DNA of 64,000 bases, taken from Dioscorea cayenensis subsp. rotundata (Eukaryota > Streptophyta > Magnoliopsida > Dioscoreales > Dioscoreaceae). Position numbers and translations under genes: made by a program. Below the pieces are notes generated by a model. It searched no databases. It was not told the DNA's origin and saw only the letters and a list, made by a program, of their open reading frames with translations. The stretch's first letter is position 1. Each line of letters starts with the position of its first letter. Of this stretch, positions 12,906-26,639 are shown in pieces. The stretch covers positions 29,511,016 to 29,575,015 of the forward strand of contig NC_052475.1 of assembly GCF_009730915.1 (NCBI RefSeq), in the 5' to 3' direction.

Positions 12906-14100
12906 ATTGTTGATTATGTGATGACATTAAAATTAAGCAATCAGTTGACATTTATTAGAAATAAATTCATACCACCACGAATGTTTTTAAAATATAAAAA
13001 AATTATAATAAAATAAATTATCTGATATTAAAATAAAAAATTAATGTAATATTTTTTTTATCATTACCAACACACCATGATTTTTTTTACAAGATAGATA
13101 AGTTATTCAGCTTAAATTAATATTGTAAATGGGAGCTTTCCTCCCACCTTTAACTTAGTGAGAGAAAAAGTTATAATTTTTTTTTTAATGTGAAAGTGAT
13201 ATTACACAATCCAAAAGAAAAGAATGAACTATTATCTAATTAATTATAAATTTTTTTTTCAAAAAAACTCTTTGTAAATATTCTTGTTATAAAAAAACTG
13301 TGTTACCAACTACTTAAAATTATTATTGCATCACTTGAAGATTTTTTTAAAAATATTATTTATGTTTATGAGAAAAAGATACAATATAATAAAAAAGTAT
13401 CATTACTTCAACAAAAAGCAAAGTGTAGAATATCATCATTTCTAAGTATATCCCAAATTTCCATTTTTTTGAATTTTTTCATTCATGCAAACAGTCAATC
13501 ATAAAAATAGAACCAATACATAATAATTTTGTCAAAACCTAAATGCATTATCAGCTTCATACAAACGCTTGCCCTATCCATAATGCACTAACGCACACAT
13601 ATAAGGCGTTTTATTTTTGAAAAATCTTTATTTTTTTTTTATAAATAAATATTTTTATAATTATGAGGAAAACATACTTGACATAAAATATATCACAGTG
13701 TTATTTTTTTTAAAAATATTTTTTTAATCATAATGTTCGAAAATAAAAGCAATATATCAACCAAGACTTATAAAATTATAAGAATTTAATGGCATTTAAA
13801 ATTAAAATTAATAAACTATCTTTTTACCCATTTTATAGGTGAAAAAAAATTATGGCACAAGTAAAATATTTTTTTCTAGAAAATAAAAATAATAATAATT
13901 TTTTTAAAAAGACGACAAATACTAGAACCCAGGGAATGTATGTGTGGGGAGCAAACCTCAACACTAAGCGGTTGGTAAAAAAAAATATTATTATGTTCTT
14001 TTTCAACACAAAATTGGGAGGGACATTTTTAATTATAAAAAAACACTTAATATTTATTAAAATAAAATATATAAAAATAAAGTATAGGGGTATATTCCTA
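11960..14100. other. AT-rich intergenic stretch
   Basis: No gene recognised. It includes an (AAAT)n microsatellite at about 12867-12903 and many poly-A/T runs. Confidence 0.6.
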
Positions 14101-14563
14101 AAATAAAAAAAAGTTTAAGGGTCGATATATAAAAAGTAGTCCCCAAAAGAACCGCATTTATATCGCAGCCCGTGCAGTCTGAGCCCACGTTTCTCTCCCT
14201 TCGATGCGATCTCCGAAGCGAGTGGGCAATTCGAGCGAAAGGGGGCCAAAATAGGAGCAGATCCGTTGAATCCTTTCGAATTTCTTGCCCTTTTCGAGCA
14301 TAATCCCATCCAAAGATTCGTCGGAAAGCGTTGCCGATCGCATTTTTTTGGCTGTCTCAGTCGCTGAATCCGCTATCGGAGGTGAAAATGATGTTTTTTA
14401 TCGCCTTTTGCACCGATTTTTGGTTTGGATTCCTCGAATTTGGTCAAGAATTTCAAAAAAGGGCGAATTGAGGCCTATCAGGAGCCGATCTGTGGGTTAT
14501 CGTAAGGGGAAACCCTAAAGACAGGTTCTTGTTGCTTCCTCTGAAGCTTGTGTTTGTGCATTC

Positions 14564-14588
14564 TTTAGGTTAGGGTTAGGGTTAGGGT
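14564..14588 (+). repeat. Telomere-like TTAGGG run in the FBL15 leader
   Basis: Just before the FBL15 start the sequence reads TTTAGG, then three tandem TTAGGG units. On the other strand this gives CCCTAA boxes like the telo-box elements of plant promoters and leaders. It is more likely a cis element than a telomere relic. Confidence 0.5.
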
Positions 14589-14614
14589 CTTGAGGCTCCA
14601 GCGCCGGGTCTGCG

Positions 14615-16067
14615 ATGGCGGACGAGCGCTTGAAGGCTGTTTTGGATGATGGAGGTTCTGAGGAGGAGGTGGAGGAAGAGGAGGAAAACGTTAGGCTTGA
14701 CCTAGGGCTTTCATTGGGAAGCTTGGTTCCAGTGGAGGGGTCGTCAAGCAGAGCAACGAGGGAATCTAAACCCATGAAGGATGGGGGGAGGAGTGAGTGG
14801 AGCAGTAATTGGGACCTGTCCATTGGCAGCTCGAGGTTAGGGGAAAAGTATGGACTTTGGAGCGGATGGCAGGGGGAAATTGAGGAGGCTTTCGATGTTG
14901 AAGCGGAGGACAACGATCTTGAAGACGGAAATGCTTTTATATTGGAGGGTGCTGAATTCGGAAGGGATTTCCATCACAAGCGGCCCAAAGTTCTTGATTA
15001 TTGCTTGTGAGTTGTTCATTCACGAATTATAAAGTTCCTCTAATTTTTTTTTTTTTAAATGCATTCATCTTCTATGGATTCTTTGCTACTTTAATTGTGA
15101 AGAATGGACCTGTAGCAATAGTTGTAGCCTGCAACTTGTCCAAGTCTGATTATGCATGGGGCTCAAGTTTGGGTCATTTAAAAAATTTATGGAGTTGAAT
15201 TTTAACTATACCAAGTTGAGGTCAAAATAGTTTGAATGTGTATCAAAATGATGTGTGTCAATATAATTACATAATATTGTATGTAATATCTGTTGTTGCT
15301 TTCATGTGTTCTTTAAATTAATTACAAGTTTTTAGGTTTTCCCATGGGAGATGAGATGGTGGGTTGTAGGATCATATTTTTCTGGGTGCACACAAATTGA
15401 GTTTCGATTTGTTTGAACTTTAACTTAAATTGTATATTGACAAGGTTCTCTTGTTTGATTCAAAGATGAATTGAACTCAAGCTTGCCTTTGTGGGTTTTC
15501 TTCAAGTTTAATTTTCTTAAACTTTGCAGTTCTTGATAAAAAAGTCAAGACGGGTGGGTGCAATCAGTTATTTTCCTCAGCCAAAGCAAATTTGAACTTG
15601 TTTGATATTTAATATAACGAAATTCACACCAAGGTTCTGGATCATGAATCAAACTCAAATTCTCCTTTTGAGATTCATTCTTGTTTGTTACAGATTTTGA
15701 CAAGCGGTATGATGGGCAGATGGAATCATTAAGTTTCCTCACTAAGCTTAGTTTTAAATGGTTTGAACTTTAATTTATTCAAATTGTCATGGCAGTTCTC
15801 TGCTTGATTCGGATTTTTTTCCTCGCACAAAAGTTAGTATAGGGGGGATTCTGACATTTACTTACTTTTGAATATGAGTTTTAATTTAACGAAATTCATG
15901 CGAAGGTTCTTAAGTTGGATTCAGCATGGACCAAACCCAAAATCACCTTTGTGAAGGCTCTTTTGAGTTTGTTATGGTTGTAGTCGTTCACACACACACA
16001 CACACACACACAAACGAAGGTAGGGATCAACTATTCATTCTGATTCAGTTGTCTGAATATGCCATGC

Positions 16068-16099
<32 letters not shown>

Positions 16100-19000
16100 T
16101 TTTGGAGAATTCCCCTTTTAATGTCATAGATAGTTATACAGATATTTGCTTAAACAACACTATTTTCTTGCTTCAATTAAGTATTTGCTTTGTGGATGCT
16201 TTGAACCACCTATGTGCCAATAATGTCTTAATGGAATATGATGTCATTTTGATTTTTTTTGAGGGTTATGCTTGTATAGATTTGAAGAACTTTGCTTTCC
16301 TCCTCAGACAAACTCACGACTCTAATTGTTGTTTTTCAGTAAGTTGGTAGCAGCTTAATCTAGATATGGAAACAAATGCTAAATATGAGCATGAAAAGTC
16401 TGATAATTTAACATACAAGTCAAAAATCTCAAGGTAGGGAAGGAAATTATATAAAACAATTATCACAAGAGAACAAGAATTATTTTTAGATTTCTATAGG
16501 TTGTGTATTATATGCAAATTAGTTGGCATTCTTGCAAATTTTATTGTACAAGGGATTAGTGAAATTATTTTTTTTTTGGAAACTGCCATTATAATTCCTT
16601 GATGTTGTTAGTTCTGAACCTATAGATTAGAAGTGCCAATTATGACAATTTAAGAAGTGTTTTCTTTGTTAAGATTGGTTCCAATCCAAATTGTATGGAA
16701 TTTCTCAATTTTTTAATATTGTGTTCTAATTTGTACGATATAAACATATATTTTGCTGCCATATCATTTAATGCTGGGTAATATTTTGTGATCTAAATTT
16801 TAATAGTTAGTGTTTCCTGCATCTTCCTTTTAAAGCTAGACTTGTGGTAATAGAATCCTTTTACAGTGGGGGCAGGTATCATGCAACATCTTCTATGGGT
16901 ATTGAATCATCTGCTCTTCCCCCCATTGCTGATCAGATTGGTTTGCAAAGTTCAACAATTCCATTTGAAAATAAGGCTGTTCTTGATTTGAGCCCTATGC
17001 AAAGTGATGTTGGGATTTTAAAACTCAGTGAGTCTGGTGATGGAGGCGAGGATGGAGGCAGCTCTGGTGTCAGGAATGGTGAAGATGTTGATGTTCGGAT
17101 GGATCTCTCTGATGATTTACTGCATCTGGTAATGTTTCTTGTCTTTTTGGAGAACCATGTGTTCATTTGTCTGAAATTTGTCCCAGCCTAGTTATTCTGT
17201 GTTTTTGCAGGTTTTTTCCTTCTTGGGCCTAAAAGATTTATGCAAAGCCAGTGCAACCTGCAAGCAGTGGCAAGCAGCTGCTATGCATGAGGATTTCTGG
17301 AAGTGTTTAAATTTTGATAAGACACAAATCTCCCAGCAGAATTGTAGGGATTTCTATCTTTACTTTTTTGTTTCTTGAAACTTGTGAATTGCCTACTGCC
17401 AAAATAACTTTGTGAATGGGCTGGGATTTTTTTCCCCTCTCAAACTAGGTGATACCAGGCAAAATGATAGATCTATAAAAGAATAAGGCTATGATATTCT
17501 GTGCATATGTCTGATGAAAATGCGATTTCTACCAACATGAAACCATAATACTGTGCAGGCAAGGAATCTATGAAGTTTTACTGCAACCCATTCAAAGGCC
17601 TTGCTCTTAGTTTATAAAGGAAACCTTGTGTTTCTTACTCTTTATGCTGTTTACACATAATTCTAATATTTTCTTCTGTGCTACAACTTAAACTTCATTG
17701 TGAAATTAATTGTATTCCATCTACTAGTGAATCAGCCTTCAAAATTTTAAATGCTTGTATGATTCTAGAATCTGACAACTTCTGGTGGAACCACTCTTCC
17801 TTGCCTTCAGATGGAACACAATTTACAATGATCTTAGCTTTCTTTTAGCTTTCTGATGTTATCAATTCATGCTGTGTTATCATCCTACGGTGCTTTTACT
17901 GTTCTAATCATTATTTGTGATTCTTTGTTTTAAGTGTTCTAAGTCATGGTGTGGAATCAACTTCTCATGTTAAAAATTTATGATGTGCAATTATTATCTT
18001 ACAAACAAACAATAAAAAGAAATTTGAAATGACCAGCTGTTGAATTTTTTAATTGGACTGATTTTTTTACTATCTTTATTTTGCATGATAACTATCCTAA
18101 ACCTTACTTATGATCATGAAACATTACTGTGTTACCTTGGAGTAAAAGTCTTAATTGTTTGTAATCGATGATGCTTATTTGGTCTCTGATATATTGCTTT
18201 TGCAGTTGAGGCCATTTGCCTCCATTACCCAAAGGCAACTTTAGTTAATTTAGTTGACGTTCATGATGCTGATGTACTTGTGATGGACGCCATGACCAAT
18301 CTCAGGTTCTGCTCTTTTTACGTGTGATTATGATCTTGTTCATTTGTTTTCGATCTTTCTTAAATGGCTTATGGTTCATGTTGGTTTTCAGGCGTCTAGA
18401 GACTTTGGTCTTGGGTGGAGGGCAGCTGGGAGATAGTTTTTTCTATGCTCTAACAGATTGCTCGACATTGAATTGTTTGCGCATTTCTGATGCATCTCTT
18501 GGAAATGGCATGCAGGAGATAACTGTGAATCATGAGCGTCTGCGTGATCTTCGTATTTTGAAGTGTCGTACGCTTCGCATTTCTATCAAGTAAAACTCTT
18601 TTCAAGTGTAGTTGATGATCCAATAATATAAATATTGATAACTAACGGGAACTTATGGACTTGACAGATGCCCTCAACTGCAGACCTTGTCCTTAAGGCG
18701 CACCGGCATGGCTCATGCTTTTCTTACCTGCCCCATGTTACGTGAACTTGATATATCATCCTGTCATAAGCTATCCGATGCTGGAATTCGTTCTGCGGCT
18801 ACTGCTTGTCATTCACTAGAACAACTAGATATGTCATTCTGTTCATGTGTCAGTGATGAAACTCTGCGTGAGATAGCTTTTGCTTGCCCTAATCTCAGTG
18901 TCCTTGATGCTTCATATTGTCCAAACATCTCACTTGAGGTTAGTATTGTGAATCATGTTCATCGGTTATATTTCTTTTGATCGACTTGATCTGACATTTT

Positions 19001-22000
19001 TCATCTTTGATGAAGTCGGTACGGCTGCCCATGTTGACTGATCTAAAACTTCACAATTGTGAAGGCATAACTTCTTCTTCGATGTCTTCAGTTGCGTATA
19101 GTCATATGCTGAAGGTAGATTGTATTCCCGTCAAAATGTTCAAGATACAGAATGTTTCTGCTTGTTTTTCCTTGATTCTCAGCTTTTTTTGTTGTTTGTT
19201 TGTTAATTTATTTATTAATTAATTTTTTTGCAGGCATTACAACTTGATAATTGTGGTCTATTAACATCTGTTTCGTTGGATCTCCCATACCTACAGAATA
19301 TTAGTCTTGTACATTGTCGAAAGTAAAGGCTGACTCTTGTATTTATGAGATGTGTTTTTTTTTAATCCTACAGATAGTTGCTAATTTTCTATCTTTTCCC
19401 ATAGGTTTGTTGATTTGAATCTACGGAGCCCTGTCCTTTCATATATAAAGGTTTCTAATTGTTCTGCTCTACATTGTATCAACATCATCTCCAATGCGCT
19501 TCAGGTTAGCTTGTGTTAGATTTGAGCACAATTTACTGTATACCTACTTTGTTGTTGAGCTATAACCATGAAGCATTTTTTCATACAGAAATTGGTGTTG
19601 CCCAAGCAGGAGAGCTTGGCGACTTTGTCCTTGCAATGCTACCAGTTGCTTGAAGTGGACCTCAGTGATTGTGAATCTTTAACAAATTCGATATGTGATG
19701 TTTTTAGTGATGGTGGTGGTTGTCCAATGCTGAAATCATTGGTTCTTGATAATTGTGAGGTCTGTATTCAAAATTTTCCTTATTATTTGAGTGCATATGA
19801 ATTATTGGATATTGAGCTTAATTCCTTTTGAGTTTTTGGCTTTTAAGATCATGAAAAATATTTGTACAAGATGGAGGCCATCTGCACAAACTAAGATTTT
19901 TACTTATAATAATATTTAAGTGAAGCAAATTTCCACATTAACAAAATTTGAAATTTGAAATATTGCAAGAAAAAATTTAAAGCATCTGTAGATATGTATT
20001 TAACCCATGGCTTGGTAGAAAATGCTGTATTGAGTTCTTAAATTTTGACCTTCATTTTGAAGGTAATGAGACGTAGTTGATGATATATATAGATGACTTC
20101 TATTTTCTGGGATCATCACCTTATGCCCTGTATACTTATTTTTGTTTCTTCTAAATACACTTATGACTCTTGATATCTTTAAGGCACACAACACATTGAT
20201 GTATGCAGGTCTTGCTAAATACATGTGTCACTTCTTGTTTGGTATAGTCATGATAAAGAATAGAGTTTCAACATTTCAGCAGTTGATCCCTATGTTGCTG
20301 TTACTTTTTTGTACTAGTAATTCAAACTACTTTCTGCACTTATGGCCTTGTTATGATTATTCTGTTGCAGGTGTTTTTGTTTTTGTTTTGTTTTGTTTTG
20401 TTTTGTTTTGTGTATGAGTATTCACTTGAAACTGACGTTTCGTGCGCTTCACTTGCAGAGCCTTACCATGGTAGGTCTCAGGAGTAGTTCACTGGTCAGT
20501 CTCTCTCTTGTTGGTTGTCGTGCTATGACTGTTCTTGAGCTTTCGTGCCCAAATCTTAAGAATGTAAATTTAGACGGTTGTGATCATCTTGAAAGAGCAT
20601 CATTCTGCCCCGTAAGTGAGGTTTTTTTTTAATCTATTCTGTGTATTTACGATTACATTTGCAACATCAACTGTTCATGCATGCTTATTGCCTTATCTTT
20701 AATGGTTGTGACATTTCTTTTTAATATTTCATCTTTTTCCCCTCATCTCTTTAGGTTGGGCTTGGCTCTCTTAACTTGGGAATATGCCCAAAATTAGCTA
20801 TTCTTCAAATTGAAGCCCCGAAGATGTCAGTTTTGGAGCTGAAAGGGTGTGGTGTGCTTTCTCATGCTTCCATCAATTGCCCTTGTTTGACATCGTTGGA
20901 TGCTTCCTTTTGCAGGTAAAATTTTTTTGGTTGCAGGCATTGGTCATTTTAAATTCTCCTCTTGCTTGCACTAAGGTGTTAATTTCTTTTGCGCTTTTAC
21001 AGGAGATTCAGGGATGATTCGTTGTCAGCAACTGCTGCTTCATGCCCTCACATTGAATCTCTTATCTTGTCTTCATGTGTAGCTGTAGGATCAGATGGGC
21101 TTTCTTCCTTGCACTGGCTTCAATATCTAACCCAGCTTGATTTGTCATACACATTTCTAATGAACTTGCAGCCTGTTTTTGAAACTTGCTCACAGTTAGA
21201 GGTAAACCTCAAGTTCTAACATCCAGTGACATGAATATGTTTTAATACTGTTCTTTTGAAATAGAATAGTTCTATTTTATGTTTAAAGAATTTTGGTTTA
21301 AAAGTTTCTCATGGCTGCATTCACGGGATTATTTTTGTTGTTATAGTTTGTATTCTTTTTCCTTGATATATATCAAGCTTCTTCTGGAACCTTTTTCAAT
21401 TATAGCAGGGCAACAAAATGTTTTGTGCATCTTTTTTAAACTTGACTGTAGTGGTTTCTGTATTTTGTTCTTTTTGGCTCCACTTTTTCAGTTTATAACT
21501 TCAAATTTACTTTGGAGCAGGTAACACAACTAACAAATTTGGTACATTGTTTTGTTTCTGGAAGCCACTTTATTGTGCTTGTGTTTTTAACCTTTTTTGA
21601 TTTTATTTTATAGCTTATTGTGTCTTGTCAAATTGAAATTTTCACTTGTCATGTTTCTGTCTAGGATGCATGCTATTGTATGTGTTAAATTTATTAGTAT
21701 TAGGAATAATTCTGACAGCGAATTGCTTCCACTGGCAGATTTTAAAACTATCCGCCTGCAAATACTTGACAGATACTTCTTTGGATGCTCTATATAAAGG
21801 AGGGGCTCTCCCAGCTCTTCGCGAGTTGGACTTGTCATACTCATCAATTGGGCAGTTGGCCATATCGGAGCTTCTTGCTGCTTGTACGAATTTGGTCAAT
21901 CTGAATTTGAATGGTTGTGCAAATATGGTCGAACTTCTTTGGGGAACTAGCAGTAGTCATTCATCAGACATGCTGGTTAGTGATTGCCCAGCTAATTTGG

Positions 22001-22765
22001 AAGTCATGGAGAGTGATGGCGAATCATTCAGAAAACCTGAGCGTCTGCTTGAGATCCTCAACTGTACCGGGTGTCCGAACATAAAGAAAGTCTTAATACC
22101 TCCAGCGGCCTGGTGTTTTCATCTGTCCAAACTAAACCTTAACTTGTCTACAAATCTGAAGGAAGTTGATTTAGCTTGTTCCAATCTTAGCAGTCTGAAT
22201 TTGAGGTTTGTTATCCTTCCAGAATATCACACTCTCGCTTCTATTTTGTTTTAGCACTCAAATTGTTCCTTTCTTGTTCTTGTCATAATGTTTCTGCTTT
22301 GACAACATGCAGCAATTGTAGCTCATTGGAGATTTTAAGGCTAGATTGCCCAAGGCTAGCAAACCTCCAACTTCTGGTAGGGGTTGAATACTCATGGCCT
22401 TGTTTGCTATACAATGTGAATTTCACGTTTGCCTTTTGTTTTAATATTTTTTTATAAAACATGGTTCATAGGCATGCGGCATGCTCTCAGAAGAGGCCTT
22501 AGAAGCCGCTGTATCTCGATGTAACATTCTGGAAACTCTGAATGTGCATTCCTGCCTGAAGGTAAGTCCGAAATTGTGTACTACTCACCTCTTCCTAGTT
22601 TATTGCATGCCCATCTCAGAGATCCACTGAATTAGTCACCGTGAAAAGGAGAATGTTAGTCTCATCTAATTTTTCCCTGTTTCATTCAAACAGATAAACG
22701 CTGTGTATTTGGTGAAACTAAAAGTGACATGCCCCAGCCTTAAGCGCATCCAGAGCAGCACATGA
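14615..22765 (+). CDS. FBL15: F-box/LRR-repeat protein 15
   Basis: This is the substrate-recognition subunit of an SCF ubiquitin ligase, the orthologue of Arabidopsis FBL15 (At4g33210, SLOMO), which acts in meristem auxin balance. Seventeen GT-AG exons join in frame: 14615-15006, 16840-17128, 17211-17343, 18206-18305, 18392-18589, 18668-18938, 19016-19114, 19234-19322, 19405-19504, 19589-19759, 20459-20611, 20755-20915, 21003-21201, 21739-22205, 22313-22376, 22472-22561 and 22694-22765, giving 1015 residues. After an acidic N terminus, the F-box runs from about residue 218 to 262 (DVRMDLSDDLLHL, VFSFLGLKDLCKAS, then CKQW). Cys-containing LRRs follow to the end, including LDISSCHKLSDAGIRSAA, CDVFSDGGGCPML and CPNIKKVLIPP. 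No break was seen. Transcription start is unknown. Confidence 0.95.
15970..16100. repeat. (AC)n and (AAT/ATT)n microsatellites in FBL15 intron 1
   Basis: About 15990-16012 is an AC run; about 16069-16100 is AAT repeats running into ATT repeats, which is self-complementary and could fold back in the pre-mRNA. Confidence 0.8.
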
Positions 22766-23437
22766 TTGCAGAGAGTGAGACTTGTTGTGCAGTAGAAACC
22801 ATGCTCCGTTCTTTCGACATGGGAAGTTGGCATTTTGTAGTAGAATCACCGGACTTAGGTATAACTTGTTGGTAACCATGATCATGTTTGTAAATATATC
22901 TATACACATATATGTAGTCTCTATGAACGAAATAGTGGCGGATCTAAAACTGTTGCCCGAAAGCAAACATTCTGTAGTGTGATGATGATGTAGATGAGTT
23001 CAGACGAGTTGTTTTGATACCTAAAAAGGTCTTGATCCTCATCTTCATAGTGAAGTGCCTGCTTTTGTTGTTTTTAGCTTGTTCGCCGGTTAATAGGGAT
23101 GCTTCTGATCTCTTATATAAGTGTCTCTTCCCATGCTTTCTGTAAGGAAATTACAGTTGTTGAGATTGGCCAAGGATTGGTTTTTGAGTATTTGTTCGTC
23201 ATGAAAGAGCATGAAAATTTTTAGTTGTGTAAATAAAGCTTTCCATTGATTTAGATCTATTATTTTCAAGTTCCGGAAGTGATTGGAAGTGTAACTTTAC
23301 ATGATTTTTGTTACTCTTTGCTAAGTGATTGCAACAAAAGTTGTTTTTCCGTATTTTTTTTGGACAGGTTTTGTGAAATTATATGTTCAGGAACGCAACA
23401 TAATTGCAAATACACAACCAATATGGAATGGCATGAT

Positions 23438-25059
23438 TCAAAGCAGAGCTTCAAGTTGCTTAAGTTCAGGGTCAAGATCATCAGATTTGGTTTCATTGTT
23501 GTTCTGGTTGCTTGGGATCCTATATGCTTCAGCAATGGCCTGCCCTTTTTCTAGCAACTCTGAAGGCACAGTTCCTAATAGACTGCACCAAAACATAACC
23601 ATTAAAAAAAGAAATTTAATTTAAGATATTTGAGTTGAAAGGAAAAAAAAAACTCTACATGACATGAATTTTGAGATTAAGAGTTTCTTTGCTTTACACG
23701 GCTTGCCCACAATTTAAAAAAAAAATTCAGTATGTTTATATTATAAATTACCTGTCCAATGCTACCAAAGCAGTATTGATCTTGCTCTTCATAGACTCAA
23801 CAGAGGCTGTTGGATCATTCCTTGAAGCATGGAGAAACAGTGAATCAAGGTCTTCTAAAGCTCTGAAAATTTAGGCCAAAATCAGAGCTTTTCAAGTTTA
23901 AATTAATGGATATATTTAAAGACACTCCATTCAAAAACCTCAAGCATTCATCAACAGCATTTGAAGCTATTTTTCCCTTCCCATCATCATCAGCATACTG
24001 TGCCACCTATAACACAAATAATATATATATATAAGAAAAATAATGTCATCTTGTACACAACTAATCCATCTTATTTCCCTTATTTAACCAAAACAAACAC
24101 ATGAAAACTTTTCCTTTATCAAATTGTTTGATTTTTAATCTACATTTTTCTGGTATTGCACTTCATATCATCTTATCATTCTAAGTTCTAACCAACAAAC
24201 TCAATGAAAATAAATTATGCAAATATAAGTATTTCAATAACACAAACAAATTAAAACATACCGCGCGAATATTGACACGAAGAGATGCTGCCGGACCAGA
24301 CCGCAACAATGATCGGCAAATATCGTATTTCGGTTGTTCAATCTCCAAAGATTTCTCTACAAAATGAAATATACATACACACACATATACATATTATCAT
24401 AAGACAAATAAATATACTATTAGAAAAAAACATTTACAGTTTTGATTTTTTTCATTACCCAAGTCCTTGAATTGATCTTGTGTTAATAGAACAACAGGAA
24501 CATAGGCCTCCAGAGGATCCAACTTCTTCCTTAGATCAACAAATTATGAAAATTAATTCTTAAAAAAGTTCAATTTTTTTTTTTTTGGAATTCATGAACA
24601 AATATGATATAGGATTGAACAATGAATCACATACTATAAACACTAGAAAAACACAGTGAGAAATTAATTAAAATTCATTCTATATATAATAATGTGAGAA
24701 AAAAAAGTTTGTTTTGCATTAATTGCTTTTCATCACTTACCGCTTAACATACTTGTCGAAAGGGCTACCCGCATTGGCGGCATCTGGTGGAAAAATGGAT
24801 CATCATCATCAACCGTTGGATGAAGATCAAGCGGTGGAAAAGGAGATGGATGGAAAAGCTTACGATTAGGGAAAGTGGAGAGAAATACGGCGGCGATGGA
24901 GACGAACCGTCGCGTGACCTGGCAAGTGGTATCCCAGGGAGGAGGTGGAAGTGAGGAAGAGGCTGAAGAGGAGGAGGAGGATGAGGAGCACACGGTGGGG
25001 CGGTGAGATGAGCGGCGGAGGAGAGCACCACGCGAGCTGAGAGGAGGAATGGAAGCCAT
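23438..25059 (-). CDS. Plastid thylakoid-lumen protein, conserved in plants, unnamed
   Basis: Seven GT-AG exons join in frame (24864-25059, 24741-24783, 24459-24529, 24262-24356, 23939-24006, 23752-23862, 23438-23582) to give 242 residues. The N terminus is Ser-rich (a run of Ser after CSSS), like a chloroplast transit peptide. Next comes TRRFVSIAAVFLS: twin arginines and a hydrophobic core, then ANA before GSPFDKYVK, which suggests Tat-type import into the lumen. The mature part has KKLDPLEAYVP, DICRSLLRSGPAASLRVNIR and ALEDLDSLFLHASRND, with a helical look like PsbQ-type four-helix proteins. I recall similar plant proteins but cannot name one or a function. An in-frame upstream ATG (25071) adds MFVR. 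It is convergent with FBL15. Confidence 0.8.
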
Positions 25060-25149
25060 TCGTACGAACAACGATGAAGAGAATGAATGAGACTATGAGA
25101 GAGAGAGAGAGGGGATGGATCATGGAAGAAGAGCAATGGCTTATCTGAC

Positions 25150-26313
25150 ACGTGGCTATAAATGATTGGTTGTTTAACTTTGTATGGGGCCCAGTAACTT
25201 TAATCTCAACCGTTCATCTCCATCAATTAATTAACCTTTAGTTTGTTTTTTTAAAATGTATAGTGCTACTATGAAAACCTGAAATTACGTATGTACCCTT
25301 TCTAAGTTCTAACTTCAAAAGAATAATGATAGATGGGTGACCATGGAATAAATAACATATTATATAAAAAATTATAGGAAATATATATACACATGCCTAT
25401 AATATAAAATAGTTTTTTTAATAATATATAGAATGACTTCTAAAACATAAAAAATAAAAAAAAAGGTTAAAATATCATTTTCCACATCTACCCGTCAATG
25501 AACTCATAGCTTAATAGTATGACCCCACTCATATAAACTAATGATAGAAAATTTTCATTACCCGGAGTTCGAAATTCTCCTTGTTGCAATGTGATAGTAA
25601 TGGACTCTTGGTGTACACTTGAGCTTGTAATTTAAACTTCGCATTCCAGGAGTGAGAGCGTAATATTGGATAATCAATCTCCTACCTAGCACACACCCCT
25701 GACTAATTGTACTTGTTGCATTTGATATATATATAGACGTAATAATCAGAATTTTACAATGGTGCATGTGGAATTCGGACAACAGTTGATCTTTAACAAA
25801 TAGCGTCCCTGCTATTGAAGTAAAAACCCTAGCCTAGAAAAGAACCCTAATTTCCACAACTAAACCTTTTCTAAGAAAAAATAAATAGTGCCACTACTAT
25901 ACACCCATGAAACTTATAACTGTCATAATACTACTGCAAGCCACAATACAAATGCTAACAAATTTAGAAGAATTCTGTAACATATAACATCTGCTTATGT
26001 CGACAAGCTATGATTACATACCATATTTTCCTAAACATACAGTTCATTACATCGTCCGAGCCACACTTGATCGGAACTGAAACTCACGCCCATAAACACA
26101 TAGATTCCATATCTAAACACATACAATGATACAAATACCAAACCTTCAGCAGTTAATTATAAGATCATCATAAATTGCAAGAATAAACATAAACAACTTC
26201 AGGAATTGCATTTGATGACACAACCTATTAAAACCATGGATTTAAAAGAGTAAAACTTCCACATGAAACTAAGCGAGCAGATGACAATTCCTCTGGTGAA
26301 AGAAACATCAATT
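25150..26313. other. Intergenic, with a SINE-like scrap
   Basis: AT-rich DNA between the plastid-protein promoter and the 3' end of the next gene. At about 25496-25700 there is AGCTTAATAGTATGACC followed by GAGTTCGAAATTCTCC, a weak A-box/B-box pair like the head of a tRNA-derived SINE, but no clear tail or target duplication. Confidence 0.3.
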
Positions 26314-26628
26314 TCACAGGGAGGACTTAAACCACAACATGAAGGTAAGAATGAAGAGAATGGCAACAATCCCAGCTGAAGAACCTCCCACCCTGTGTAT
26401 CAAGTATGGGTCGCACCTCATGAATCTCCGATCGCAGACATAAGTGATGTTAATGGCTATAACCAAGAAAATAAGAGCCAATGGTAACAAGAAGATAAAA
26501 CCACCGCCTTCTGACTCAGTTTCTAGCTCAACTGGTGGTTTCCGGTCGATATATAATGGTGATAACACAGCAAGAAGCACCAGAGTAATGGCGGCTAGCT
26601 TCTCAGAGGAAGAATGCCTAATCTCCAT
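26314..26628 (-). CDS. Small triple-membrane-span protein, conserved in plants
   Basis: A single exon encodes 104 residues starting MEIRHSSSEKLAAITL. Three hydrophobic spans are visible: about residues 10-27 (LAAITLVLLAVLSPLYI), 43-66 (FIFLLPLALIFLVIAIN) and 84-101 (AGIVAILFILTFMLWF). Between spans 2 and 3 is a charged loop with CDRRFMRCDPYLIHRVGGSS; the D.YWIHRVGGSSGG-like segment is shared by a family of unnamed plant membrane proteins. Function and membrane are unknown. The antisense frame is a shadow. Confidence 0.75.
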   Translation of the reverse strand: MEIRHSSSEKLAAITLVLLAVLSPLYIDRKPPVELETESEGGGFIFLLPLALIFLVIAINITYVCDRRFMRCDPYLIHRVGGSSAGIVAILFILTFMLWFKSSL

Positions 26629-26639
26629 GGAGCTCTAGT

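Noticed and set aside
14564-14588. Interstitial telomere from a chromosome fusion
   Set aside because: Only three units, placed in a gene leader; a cis element is simpler.
14515-14913. 132-residue antisense frame over FBL15 exon 1
   Set aside because: Low-complexity Ser/Pro shadow of the acidic sense frame.
24733-25151. Alternative minus-strand frames over the plastid-protein first exons
   Set aside because: The straight frame reads through a 80-bp intron; splicing 24864 to 24783 restores the conserved NAGSPFDKYVK.
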